Shown here in pieces: positions 44,080 through 51,842 of a stretch of DNA of 64,000 nucleotides. This DNA is from Streptomyces sp. V1I1. GTDB taxonomy: Bacteria > Actinomycetota > Actinomycetes > Streptomycetales > Streptomycetaceae. The translations under genes were made by a program, and so were the position numbers. Each line of letters opens with the position of its first letter. Position 1 is the stretch's first letter. The notes below the pieces were generated by a model. It was not told the DNA's origin, ran no database searches, and saw only the letters and a program-made list of their open reading frames with translations. The stretch lies in the NCBI RefSeq assembly GCF_030817355.1, contig NZ_JAUSZH010000001.1:2536501-2600500 (forward strand). Reading direction: 5' to 3'.

Positions 44080-45243
44080 TCACCTCTCCTCTTCGAGTTC
44101 CTGCCAGTTACGCACACTGGAGTTGTGTTCGGCGAAAAGGCGCTCGATGTCCAGTGACCGGCGGCCGGCTTCCACCGCTTCGCGGATCGCCTTGACTCGT
44201 CTTCGGATACTTCTCCGTTCGAGACCGCCCCGGAAAATCGGGGTCATGGTGTGGAGCAGTACCGGATCACTGACCGCGGAGGCGTATTCGTAGGCCACTC
44301 GTGGTTCGACGCCACCCGTCAGCGCGGGGAGGCTGGCCTTTCCAGTGTTCCTGCTGTTCAGCAGAGGCATGATGGCCTCGTAGAGCGTTCCGCGGCGCAG
44401 TGCGGGGATGCTGAGCAGCCCGATGTTGACCACGTCGCCGCCCATGGCATTGATCATTGAGGCGTAGGCGGACTGGCTCCAGGACGTGCGTCCCGAGGGG
44501 TAGGAGGTGAGGGTGTAGGCGAAGATCGGCACGTTCCAGGCGCGCAAGTATTCGAAGACCGAGAAGCCCATTGCCACCGGGCACATACGGATGCCGATCG
44601 TGACGTTGGGGACCTGCGGTTGCAGCGTCGTGGCGATCTTCTCGACCAGCTGGACCGCGTACTCCAGTCTGCTGGTCGCGTTGAAGAAGAGCGCGACCGG
44701 GCGGCCCGCCGTCGCTTCCTCGGCCACGGCGACGGCGCGCGTGGTCAGTTCGTAGTCGTTCACGTTCAGGCTGAGGTCAGTGATGACCTGCACCCCGGCC
44801 CGGACCAGGGTGCGGCTCACCTCGTCCCAGGACTGCCGGGCGGCCGTCTTCGGTACAGGTACCGAAAGCCAGGGAGCGGGAGAGGTTGACCCGTCGAGGA
44901 GGTCGGCTCCGCGGACCGGGCCAGGGAAAAACGTGTCGTTGCTGAGAAGGCTGAACGCGCTGAGCGTCACGCTCCTGATGGCGGGATCGCGGAAGCTCGT
45001 GCCGCCCAGCAGGGCGACAAGTCCTGCCGAGCCGCGCTCGGCCATGCCGAAGGAGGTGAGATCGAGGTTGACGCTGAGAGACAGCCTTGGGTCGTCCTGG
45101 CTGGTGTTCGTGCGGTAGGCCATGTCGATCTCGGCCCGGCTGTCGGTTCGGTGGGCCAGCAGTCCGGCCCTGACGGCGGCCACGAGCCGGTCGGCGTGCG
45201 AGGACGGGTCGAGGACGAGGTCGTACTCGAGTCGTAAGGTCAT
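44080..45243 (-). CDS. RuBisCO-like protein lacking catalytic residues
   Basis: The 387-aa protein aligns with RuBisCO large-subunit form IV in the TIM-barrel region. NVNDYELTTRAVAVAEE and LFFNATSRLEY correspond to the NVNSQPF...HYLNATA stretch, GGDVVNIGLL to GGDHIHTGT, and PALTGGVEP to PVASGGIH. The usual K-x-D-D-E carbamylation site before NVN reads as TDLS here, and the HR pair near IFAYTLTSYP is lost, so carboxylation is not possible. Sulfur-sugar isomerase or enolase reactions, known for other RuBisCO-like proteins, are candidates. It overlaps the upstream membrane-protein gene (ATGA at 45240-45243). Confidence 0.8.
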   Translation of the reverse strand: MTLRLEYDLVLDPSSHADRLVAAVRAGLLAHRTDSRAEIDMAYRTNTSQDDPRLSLSVNLDLTSFGMAERGSAGLVALLGGTSFRDPAIRSVTLSAFSLLSNDTFFPGPVRGADLLDGSTSPAPWLSVPVPKTAARQSWDEVSRTLVRAGVQVITDLSLNVNDYELTTRAVAVAEEATAGRPVALFFNATSRLEYAVQLVEKIATTLQPQVPNVTIGIRMCPVAMGFSVFEYLRAWNVPIFAYTLTSYPSGRTSWSQSAYASMINAMGGDVVNIGLLSIPALRRGTLYEAIMPLLNSRNTGKASLPALTGGVEPRVAYEYASAVSDPVLLHTMTPIFRGGLERRSIRRRVKAIREAVEAGRRSLDIERLFAEHNSSVRNWQELEEER

Positions 45244-45635
45244 GCTGGCTCGATGGGTCCGACGAGCGCCCAGAGCACGGCGGCGGTCGTGGTGAGGTTC
45301 AGCGCCACGGCCCATGAGCCCAGGCCGGTGTAGTGGGCCGCGGCTGTGGAGACGATGAACGCGACGAGCGCGAACGCCGCGGCGAACTGGAACCGCACTG
45401 AGCGACGCCACATACGCGCGTTTTCCTCCAGGCTTTCGGATTTCACCGATGTACGTAACGTGGCCAGCGCCACGAAGACCGTGGTGGCCGTGCCGTCGAA
45501 CTGGGAGAGCAGGCCCATCACGGTGGTGTCGCGACTGATCGACAAGCGCTCGGTGGCCTCGTGAACGGCGAGGGTCGCCAGGGTCATGAGGAACACGGGC
45601 ATCCGCAGCACGCGCACATGGAACTTGGTACGCAC
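45240..45635 (-). CDS. Small membrane protein of the RuBisCO-like cluster
   Basis: The 131-aa protein has an N-terminal helix (VFLMTLATLAVHEAT), a second (TTVFVALATLRTSV), then, after a basic loop, FAAAFALVAFIVSTAA and SWAVALNLTTTAAVLWALV. That gives three or four membrane segments. It resembles no family I know. GTG 45635 is chosen over ATG 45602 with low certainty; neither has a strong SD. Its stop overlaps the RuBisCO-like start. It may be an exporter subunit or membrane anchor for the cluster. Confidence 0.55.
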   Translation of the reverse strand: MRTKFHVRVLRMPVFLMTLATLAVHEATERLSISRDTTVMGLLSQFDGTATTVFVALATLRTSVKSESLEENARMWRRSVRFQFAAAFALVAFIVSTAAAHYTGLGSWAVALNLTTTAAVLWALVGPIEPA

Positions 45636-45646
45636 CTCCGGCCGCC

Positions 45647-46063
45647 CTAGTAGGACCGGACGAACGGGCCATTCTCGTCGAGCGCATCGCCGACCCTGAG
45701 CGCTCGCAGGGGGGGCATCGTCATATAGGCCTCTTCCGGGGTCATCCACACGACGTCCGAAGCCTCGTCCGAAGCGCTCGGTTCACCTCCCGCCACACCG
45801 CACAGGAAGGCAATGGATATCGTCCTACGAGGGGTGTTCTTGTAAACGCCCGTGAGTTTCACGGGATCCACGGTCACGCCGGTTTCCTCAAGGACCTCAC
45901 GGACGAGACCCCGTTCCAGTCCTTCCCCGACTTCCAGTAGCCCTCCCGGCGGCACCCAGGTGCCGTCGTCCACCCGCTTGATCGCTAGGAGACGACCGTC
46001 GTCTCTCAGGACGATGCCGGTGACGCTGACGATATGAAGCGGCACTGCAAGATCGGAATCCAT
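45647..46063 (-). CDS. Nudix hydrolase
   Basis: The 138-aa protein contains a full Nudix box GGLLEVGEGLERGLVREVLEETG pattern (about residues 38-60), with the metal-binding REvlEE. A beta strand before it (VSVTGIVLRDDGRLLAIKRV) and the strand-loop after it complete the fold. ATG 46063 has GGGGGC seven bases upstream. It hydrolyses a nucleoside diphosphate derivative; as first gene of the run it may remove a nucleotide sugar or activate a substrate for the cluster. Confidence 0.78.
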   Translation of the reverse strand: MDSDLAVPLHIVSVTGIVLRDDGRLLAIKRVDDGTWVPPGGLLEVGEGLERGLVREVLEETGVTVDPVKLTGVYKNTPRRTISIAFLCGVAGGEPSASDEASDVVWMTPEEAYMTMPPLRALRVGDALDENGPFVRSY

Positions 46064-46149
46064 GCACGCCCCCAACAGTCCGTCACATTCTAGCGGGCTA
46101 TGACTTGCATCACGCAAGACGCGAGACGCCTGTTGGAGCGCGGTCGTTG

Positions 46150-46389
46150 TCAACATCTCGGCATTGAGCGACTTGGTCGGGGCTTTGCGATCTGCTCACG
46201 GAGCCGGGTCACCGCGGCCTGACACGTCACAAGGCTGCCGAACGCTTCAGCGCTGCGCCCCAGTTCACAGTTGTTCGCGCCGACCAGGCGCCATGCGACC
46301 GGTTTCTCCCCTTCTTCCGGTCTCTGTGGCGATACTCGCACTGCGTACAAAAACCGCGGCCGAACCATCGAAACCACCCACCCCTCCAT
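46150..46389 (-). CDS. Small protein, DUF1508/YegP-like
   Basis: This 79-aa frame has a weak resemblance to the YegP/DUF1508 repeat: W-R-L-V-G-A-N-N-x-E-L-G-R-S-A, then TCQAAVTRLRE. The start is ambiguous between ATG 46389 and ATG 46368; both have G-rich stretches upstream. It lies 86 bases upstream of the Nudix gene and in the same direction. YegP-like proteins are small stress-linked proteins with no clear biochemical role. Confidence 0.45.
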   Translation of the reverse strand: MEGWVVSMVRPRFLYAVRVSPQRPEEGEKPVAWRLVGANNCELGRSAEAFGSLVTCQAAVTRLREQIAKPRPSRSMPRC

Positions 46390-46770
46390 CTTTCGCCTCT
46401 GCGCTTTTCGCCACTGGCCGAAAGACCTCCCCAAGCGCCCCTGACAGTGGCGGGTTGCGTAGGGCCTGTGTGCACAGCGAGGTGAAGGCCGAACGGGGGG
46501 TAGGTGAATGGGAAGCTCCGATAAACCCAAGGTAATCGTGATCAAGATTCTGGTGACGCTGTGCGGCTCCCGCGAGGGCTGGGGCGCCTGCGCCCGCATG
46601 AGCTGCCCGCTTATGTCGCCACGGCGGTCGTCCGGCAGATCGAACAGGGCGGACATGGCTCCGCCTCGCCGCGTGAAACGGGCGAGGCGGAGTGCCAGGG
46701 GCTCGGCCTGGTCCGCACGGCAGCCCGGTCGGGGCGCCGTACGGACCGTGCCGGGCCGGGCCTGTGCGGG
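46390..46770. other. Gap between the small YegP-like gene and SulP
   Basis: About 380 bp. Open frames here read as shadows with high Arg/Gly/Ala content. No promoter consensus or RNA element was recognised. It probably contains the promoter for the small gene and the 3' untranslated end of sulP. Confidence 0.3.
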
Positions 46771-48333
46771 TCAGCCCGTGGGCATCAGGACGCGGGTGGC
46801 TCCTTCCTCCTTGTTGTGCTTGTTGTGCTTGTTGTGCCGGTCGGCCCAGTTGGCGAGGGCCGTACTGCACGCGTGATCGAGATGGCGCAGGTCGAGCAGG
46901 TCGAGCTCGATGTGCCGGTCCTTCGGCAGTCCCTCGAGGCTGTCGAGGATCCTGGGCAGACGGAGGAAGGTCGCGTTGCCCGAGACGACCACACGGAGGG
47001 GGCCGCTGCGGTCGGAGTCTTCGTCGACATGCACCTGGACGTGCGACGTCTCCCACGCCGTCTTGGCGATGGCGAGCAGCAGGCCGGCCAGCACGCCCTC
47101 GAACATGTTGGTCGCGACGATGGCGACCGCGGTGGCCATCAGGATCAGCGCCTCCCCGCGGTGCTCGCGCCACAGCGGCCCGAGTTCCTTCAGCGGGATG
47201 AGCTTCCAGCCGGAGAAGACCAGGATGCCGGCGAGCGCGGCGACCGGTATGAGGCCGAGCGCGGCCGGTACGAGCGCCGCGAAGAGCAGCAGCCATACGC
47301 CGTGCAGCACCCGTGACGCCTTCGTCCGGGCACCCGCTTGCACATTGGCCGCGCTGCGCACGATGACCGCAGTCATCGGCAGCGCCCCAAGGGCTCCGCA
47401 GAAGGTGTTGCCCGCGCCCTGCGCCATCAACTCCTTGTCGTAGTCGGTGCCGGGGCCGCTGTGCAGCCGGTCGACGGCAGCGGCGCTGAACAGACTCTCC
47501 GCCGACGCGATGAGCGTGATGGCGACGACCGTGCCGATCGCCCCGACCACTCCGGCATCCGTGATCCTGCCGAGGTCGTCGGTGGACGGTGGCCGGATCG
47601 CGCCCAACAGCCCCTGCACCTCGACCCGCTTCACGGGCAGTGCGAACAGCGCCACGACGGTGGTGGTCAAAGCCACGGCGGCCAGCGGTGCGGGGACCAC
47701 TCGGACCTTCGGCGGCAGATGTTTCCAGAAGGCCATCAGTACGACGGTGACCGCGCCGAGAGCGAAGGCGGTCAGAGCCTCCGGCGTACGGGCCGTACGG
47801 ATCAGCATCTCTGGCAGGCCCGCGAGGTTGGCGGGGCCCGAGCCGGGCGCCTTCGCGTCGGCCATGGCGTAGAGCTGACCGGCGATCAGTACGAGGCCGA
47901 TCCCGGCCAGCATCCCTTCCACCACGGCGATGGAGATGGCGCGGAACCAGCGGCCCAGCCGCAGCGCGCCCATGACCAGCTGGAGCACGCCCGCTGTGAG
48001 GACGAAGACGCCCAGGGCCCCGAGTCCGAATTCGTTGACGGCTTCGAGGACAAGGACGGTCAGCCCCGCGGCGGGTCCGCTGACCTGGAGGCTGCTCCCG
48101 GGGAGCAGTCCGGTGACAAGTCCGCCGACGATGCCGGTGACCAGGCCGAGTTCCGCCGGGACGCCGGAGGCAACGGCCACGCCCACGCACAGCGGCACGG
48201 CGACGAGGAATACGACGACGGACGCGGTGAGATCGGCTCGCAGCGTCGAGGCGGAGGGTCGCTCCGCGCGCTGCGGCGCCGCCCGCCGGTGGCGTCCGCG
48301 GTTCCCGCGTTCGCGGGTGTCGGCGGCGCTCAC
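46771..48333 (-). CDS. SulP-family bicarbonate or sulfate transporter
   Basis: The 520-aa inner-membrane protein has about twelve helices. Signature elements are LRADLTASVVVFLVAVPL near the N-terminus, VSGPAAGLTVLV, the SulP motif GAGNTFCGALGALPMTAV and ALIPVAALAGILVFSGW. A soluble tail follows that is shorter than a typical STAS domain (HLDHACSTALANWADRHN). Near the end a 9-base repeat encodes HNKHNKHNK. GTG 48333 overlaps the stop of the carbonic anhydrase gene (GTGA), so carrier and enzyme are coupled; bicarbonate is therefore the likely substrate. Confidence 0.88.
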   Translation of the reverse strand: MSAADTRERGNRGRHRRAAPQRAERPSASTLRADLTASVVVFLVAVPLCVGVAVASGVPAELGLVTGIVGGLVTGLLPGSSLQVSGPAAGLTVLVLEAVNEFGLGALGVFVLTAGVLQLVMGALRLGRWFRAISIAVVEGMLAGIGLVLIAGQLYAMADAKAPGSGPANLAGLPEMLIRTARTPEALTAFALGAVTVVLMAFWKHLPPKVRVVPAPLAAVALTTTVVALFALPVKRVEVQGLLGAIRPPSTDDLGRITDAGVVGAIGTVVAITLIASAESLFSAAAVDRLHSGPGTDYDKELMAQGAGNTFCGALGALPMTAVIVRSAANVQAGARTKASRVLHGVWLLLFAALVPAALGLIPVAALAGILVFSGWKLIPLKELGPLWREHRGEALILMATAVAIVATNMFEGVLAGLLLAIAKTAWETSHVQVHVDEDSDRSGPLRVVVSGNATFLRLPRILDSLEGLPKDRHIELDLLDLRHLDHACSTALANWADRHNKHNKHNKEEGATRVLMPTG

Positions 48334-48923
48334 AGCGGAAGGAACGCGTCGTCGTGCGGCCGGTGGACGAGCACGGAGCCGGTGTCTATCTCGTAGAACC
48401 AGCCGTGCAGGTTCAGCCGCCCTTCCGCGACCCGTCGGGCGACGCATGGGTAGTCGCGCAACTGCCGGAGCTGGCACAGCACATGGTGCTGGACGGCCTC
48501 GGCGATGGCCGGTGAAGAAAGGTCGGTGAAGAGGGGCGGGGGTGACGCACTCTCCAGCCAGCCGCGGACCGCGGGGACGGCGGAGAGGTCTTCGCGGCGC
48601 GCCATCGCGCCGACGGCACCGCAGTGGGAGTGGCCGCAGACGACGATGTCGGCGACGCCGAGCACCTCGACGGCGTACTCGATGGTGGCTGCCTCGCTCG
48701 AGTGCCGGTCGGGGTCGTGTTCGGGGATGATGCTGCCTGCCGTGCGGAGTTCGAAGAGCTCGCCGGGGCGGGCTCCGGTGATCAGTGAGGGGATCACCCG
48801 CGAGTCGGAGCAGGTGATGAACAGCGCTTGTGGGGACTGGCCTTCCGCCAGGCGGCCGAACTCGTCGGCGCGGGCGGCGGCCCGGTCCCGGAAGGCGCGG
48901 GCATTCTTCATGAGCATGTGCAT
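48330..48923 (-). CDS. Beta-class carbonic anhydrase
   Basis: The 197-aa enzyme interconverts CO2 and bicarbonate. The zinc ligands and catalytic dyad are visible: CSDSRV near residue 38, and GHSHCGAVGA near 102, with its His and Cys. The start ATG 48923 (MHMLMKNARAF) has GGAGGAAC nine bases upstream; an ATG at 48971 is less well placed. Its stop overlaps the SulP start. Such SulP-carbonic anhydrase pairs supply bicarbonate; in some bacteria they are fused. The pair probably feeds carboxylation reactions. Confidence 0.92.
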   Translation of the reverse strand: MHMLMKNARAFRDRAAARADEFGRLAEGQSPQALFITCSDSRVIPSLITGARPGELFELRTAGSIIPEHDPDRHSSEAATIEYAVEVLGVADIVVCGHSHCGAVGAMARREDLSAVPAVRGWLESASPPPLFTDLSSPAIAEAVQHHVLCQLRQLRDYPCVARRVAEGRLNLHGWFYEIDTGSVLVHRPHDDAFLPL

Positions 48924-49023
48924 GGGGGTGTTCCTCCAGCGCGCCCAAGGCGCGCGGTGGTGAGTCGTCATGTCGGATCGCAGGTGCTGAGTGGGGGAAG
49001 CCGTGCGGGAGCCGACGAATCGA

Positions 49024-49542
49024 TCAGAGGCGGAACACTTGCAGCACGGCGGGCCGTGCTGCGGGGTGCTGTCCGGGCGGCCCGGGATTGTGCCCCGTGC
49101 ACCAGGAGTCGGTGGAGCACCCGGGAGGCGGCGGGGTCGCCCTCACCGGTCGGGCGGAGGGGGGACGATCGCCTGTGGGCGGGGCGTGGGCGGTCAGCAG
49201 GCTGTTGGGCCGGCCGCCGTTGCGGTAGGGGGGCGGCTTGTCCAGGGGATCCGGATCGTCCCGGGACGAGTCGGCGTGTGAGCCGCGCAAGCCGTGTTCG
49301 TTGGGTGAGTTGGCCTCACCGGGTGGGCCCAGTGAGTCTGGTGGCTCCGGTGGGCCTGGTGAGCGCGGTGGCTCGGGTTCGCCGGGCGACTCAGGTATGG
49401 AGTCGGCCTCTCGGGAAGTCCCTCCGGCGTCCAATTCCACTTCTCCGGCGGCGTCTACGGCCGCCTGGCAGAACAGGAGGACCGCGAGCAACAGGGTGCA
49501 CAGCGCTGCGAATGCGTCCGCTGCCGCGATACGCCGTGTCAC
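49024..49542 (-). CDS. Secreted or membrane-anchored Pro-rich hypothetical protein
   Basis: The 172-aa protein has an N-terminal signal anchor, FAALCTLLLAVLLFCQAAV, after a short basic start. A long Pro/Glu/Gly/Ser-rich low-complexity region follows (PGEPEPPRSPGPPEPPDSLG style) with two Cys near the C-terminus. The GTG at 49542 has a strong GGGGAGGGACC before it, the best evidence that it is real. No family is recognised; it could be a surface-exposed linker protein. Confidence 0.5.
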   Translation of the reverse strand: MTRRIAAADAFAALCTLLLAVLLFCQAAVDAAGEVELDAGGTSREADSIPESPGEPEPPRSPGPPEPPDSLGPPGEANSPNEHGLRGSHADSSRDDPDPLDKPPPYRNGGRPNSLLTAHAPPTGDRPPSARPVRATPPPPGCSTDSWCTGHNPGPPGQHPAARPAVLQVFRL

Positions 49543-49655
49543 GGTCCCTCCCCGACTTCAGTCCTCAGCAATTGGTCCAACTGGTCAGTAACTCCAGCCT
49601 CTTCAGTCACTGTGACAGCACGACGGCACAAAAGTCAGCGATTCGTTAAACATTC

Positions 49656-50348
49656 GTGAGCGTCACACCACTTGACAGCAGTCATCTGGCGGCGCTACCG
49701 CGGGTCACCCCAGTTGAGGCACTGGTTGGGTCCGGGCACCGGCGAGCGAGTATCGGGGGCCGGTCAACTGGGCGCGGGCCGCGAGGCATTCGCCGTCGTC
49801 CGCGCTCATTCGCCAGGGGTGCGCGACGCAGTTCGGATGATGCCGTCACCCCGTCACCGGCCCCCAAGAAGGCGCCCCCGGTCGTCTACCGCTGGTTCAC
49901 CGACCCCGCCGCCCGCGCGATCTATCCGCCCGACGAGCACCCGCACCACTGCCGGGTCTTCGTGGCCGACCTCCATGCGGTCGCCGCCCGGCGCGGCCGC
50001 GACACCGAGGCTGCCAGGATGGTGGCCGTACTACGGCGGCGCAGCGAGGAGTTCGCCACCCTGTGGGACACCCACGACGTCGCCCTGCGCCGGGTCGACC
50101 ACAAGCGAATCGTCCACCCCGCGCTGGGCGTCATCGAGCTGGACTGCCACAGCCTGTTCAGCGAGGACGGACGCCAGCGCCTGCTGTGGTTCACCGCCCC
50201 GCCCGGCACCCAGGGCGCCGCCCAGCTGGAACTGCTCTCCGTCATCGGCACGCAGGACATGGCGGCGAGCGAGAGCGCACTCCGCGAGGGAGCAGGGGTG
50301 CACGCCTCCCGCGAGGGAGCAGGGGTGAACGCCGACTTGAGCGAGTGA
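49656..50348 (+). pseudogene. Remnant of an MmyB-type regulator (ligand-binding domain only)
   Basis: From about 49875 the frame encodes the C-terminal domain of MmyB-like regulators: VVYRWFTDPAARAIYPPDEH, HDVALRRVDHKRIVHPALG, LDCHSLF and LLWFTAPPGT. These domains sit after an XRE helix-turn-helix; here the DNA-binding part is missing, and the region before is low-complexity Arg/Ser. The end carries a 24-bp repeat giving two copies of the SREGAGV-type peptide. No good start codon precedes the domain. It is a truncated gene, or a new domain-only protein. Confidence 0.6.
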
Positions 50349-50411
50349 GCAGGAATTATCCGTAACGGACAACGGGCGCATCGCGCCGCGCCCCCGACTC
50401 GCGTCCTGCGA

Positions 50412-50825
50412 TCAGCGGGCGCTCTCCGCGTCCGCGCGGGCCTGCGCATCGATGCGCGCCTTGGCGTCCTTCCAGGCGATCGGCAGCTCCTCCACCGGCA
50501 CCTCCCAGAACGTGAAGGCCGAGCTGCGCATCGTGGATCGCAGGCCGATCATGATGCTCTTGTGGGGCTCGGTCCTCGCGTAGGTGTAGAGCGCTTCCTT
50601 GTCCTCCCAGGCGGACAGGGTGAAGAAGACGCCCTTCAGCAGCTGGGCTTCGAGGGACGCACCCAGCGCGCCCGGCGCCGAGCGCACCTGCCCCCAGGCG
50701 GAGAGCGCCTTCAGAAAGAAGCCCGGCACGTTCCTGATGGACTTCACCTCAAGGCGGGAGGCCATAACGAAGGCGCGGGTGTTGGGCTGAGCCGGGTTCG
50801 GCTTCGTCCAGGGAAGAGTTGGCAC
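50412..50825 (-). CDS. DUF3291/monooxygenase-like protein
   Basis: The 137-aa protein has the features of the dimeric alpha/beta-barrel ABM family: NVPGFFLKALSAWGQV, KGVFFTLSAWEDKEALYTYAR and TMRSSAFTFWEVP. The C-terminal acidic tail is helical. It may be a spheroidene-like monooxygenase or simply a small ligand-binding protein. It is divergent from a MerR regulator, across a dyad of 50852-50883, and probably its target gene. Confidence 0.6.
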   Translation of the reverse strand: MPTLPWTKPNPAQPNTRAFVMASRLEVKSIRNVPGFFLKALSAWGQVRSAPGALGASLEAQLLKGVFFTLSAWEDKEALYTYARTEPHKSIMIGLRSTMRSSAFTFWEVPVEELPIAWKDAKARIDAQARADAESAR

Positions 50826-50851
50826 GATAGTCTCGCCTCCACAGTTGGTGA

Positions 50852-50883
50852 GTAGCGGTATCTATATTAGACAGTGCCGCTAC
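50852..50883. promoter_or_regulatory. Dyad between divergent DUF3291-like and MerR genes
   Basis: GTAGCGG (50852-50858) and CCGCTAC (50877-50883) are perfect inverted half-sites with an 18-base spacer containing TCTATATTAGAC. Such a layout, centred on a promoter-like AT-rich spacer, fits a MerR-type operator. Confidence 0.6.
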
Positions 50884-50911
50884 CCAATGGCCAGTGGGAA
50901 GCAGGACCGGG

Positions 50912-51535
50912 ATGCGAATTTCTGAGTTGAGCCGCCGCAGTGGGGTGTCCACCGCGACGATCAAGTACTACCTGCGCGAAGGGCTCCTGCCGCCGGGCCG
51001 CGCCACCGCGGCGACCCAGGCGGAGTACGGAGAGTCCCATGTGCGGCGCCTCCGGCTGATCCGCGCCCTGATCGGCGTGCGAGGGCTGTCGGTCAGTGCA
51101 GCCAAGGACGTACTGGAGGCCGTCTCCGAGCACGCGACCGACCTGCATGAGCTGCTCGGCCTCGTCTTCGGTGTCTGGCCTGCCTCCGGCGCCGCCAAGG
51201 ACGAGGACGGCGAGGCGGACGACTCCGAAGTGAGCGCGCTGCTGGCGGAGATGGGCTGGGAGGTCTCGGAGCACAATCCCGCCCGTGACGTCATCACGCA
51301 GACGCTGCACACCCTGCGCTCTCTCGACGTGGACTACGACTGGCACTCACTCGTTCCCTACGCGCAGCTCGCCGAGAAAACCGCCACCCTGGACCTGGAC
51401 CAGCTCGAAGGTCCGGACGATCCGCTCGAAAAGGCGGAGCGCGCCGTACTCCTTACGTTTCTCCTGGAGCCGGCGCTGCTGGCCCTGCGCCGCCTCGCGC
51501 AGGAAGCCGAGTCGACCGTTCGGTACCGCAGTTGA
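50912..51535 (+). CDS. MerR-family transcriptional regulator
   Basis: The 207-aa protein has the MerR winged helix, RISELSRRSGVSTATIKYYL and GLLPPGRATAATQAEY (about 2-39), a dimerisation helix with SVSAAKDVLEAVSE, and a long helical effector region of unknown ligand. The ATG at 50912 has AGGA nine bases upstream. It lies divergently from the DUF3291-like gene with the dyad between them, so local autoregulation and control of that gene are likely. Confidence 0.85.
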   Translation: MRISELSRRSGVSTATIKYYLREGLLPPGRATAATQAEYGESHVRRLRLIRALIGVRGLSVSAAKDVLEAVSEHATDLHELLGLVFGVWPASGAAKDEDGEADDSEVSALLAEMGWEVSEHNPARDVITQTLHTLRSLDVDYDWHSLVPYAQLAEKTATLDLDQLEGPDDPLEKAERAVLLTFLLEPALLALRRLAQEAESTVRYRS

Positions 51536-51842
51536 CCTGAGTGGCATCACATTCACGTCGCTGCCAGGGTCTCGTCGGCGCCTTCCCAACCCAGTGCCTT
51601 GCCAACGGTTTTGCAGCCGATTCTGCCTGGAGGGTCAGGCTGGGTGTGTGGATGATGTCCAAGGGGCGGAGTGATGCGGGGACGCAATCCAGTGCCCCAC
51701 CCGTAGCGCGTCAGGCAGAGCCTGGGGATGAGTCCTGAGCCCCTCTGTTGCCAGAAACCCCGACAGACACCCAGTCGAGACGACAGGATACGAACAATTG
51801 ACTCATGGCCGGCGGATCAACACAGGCTCCAAGCCTGGCCGA
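51536..51842. other. Gap between MerR gene and rmlB
   Basis: About 307 bp with no gene. It is the transition between the chromosomal accessory region and the polyketide cluster. No recognisable transposon end or repeat was seen. Confidence 0.35.

Noticed and set aside
46265..48190. 641-aa minus-strand frame overlapping SulP
   Set aside because: Alternate frame of sulP, Arg/Gly/Pro-rich; the SulP frame has helices and signatures.
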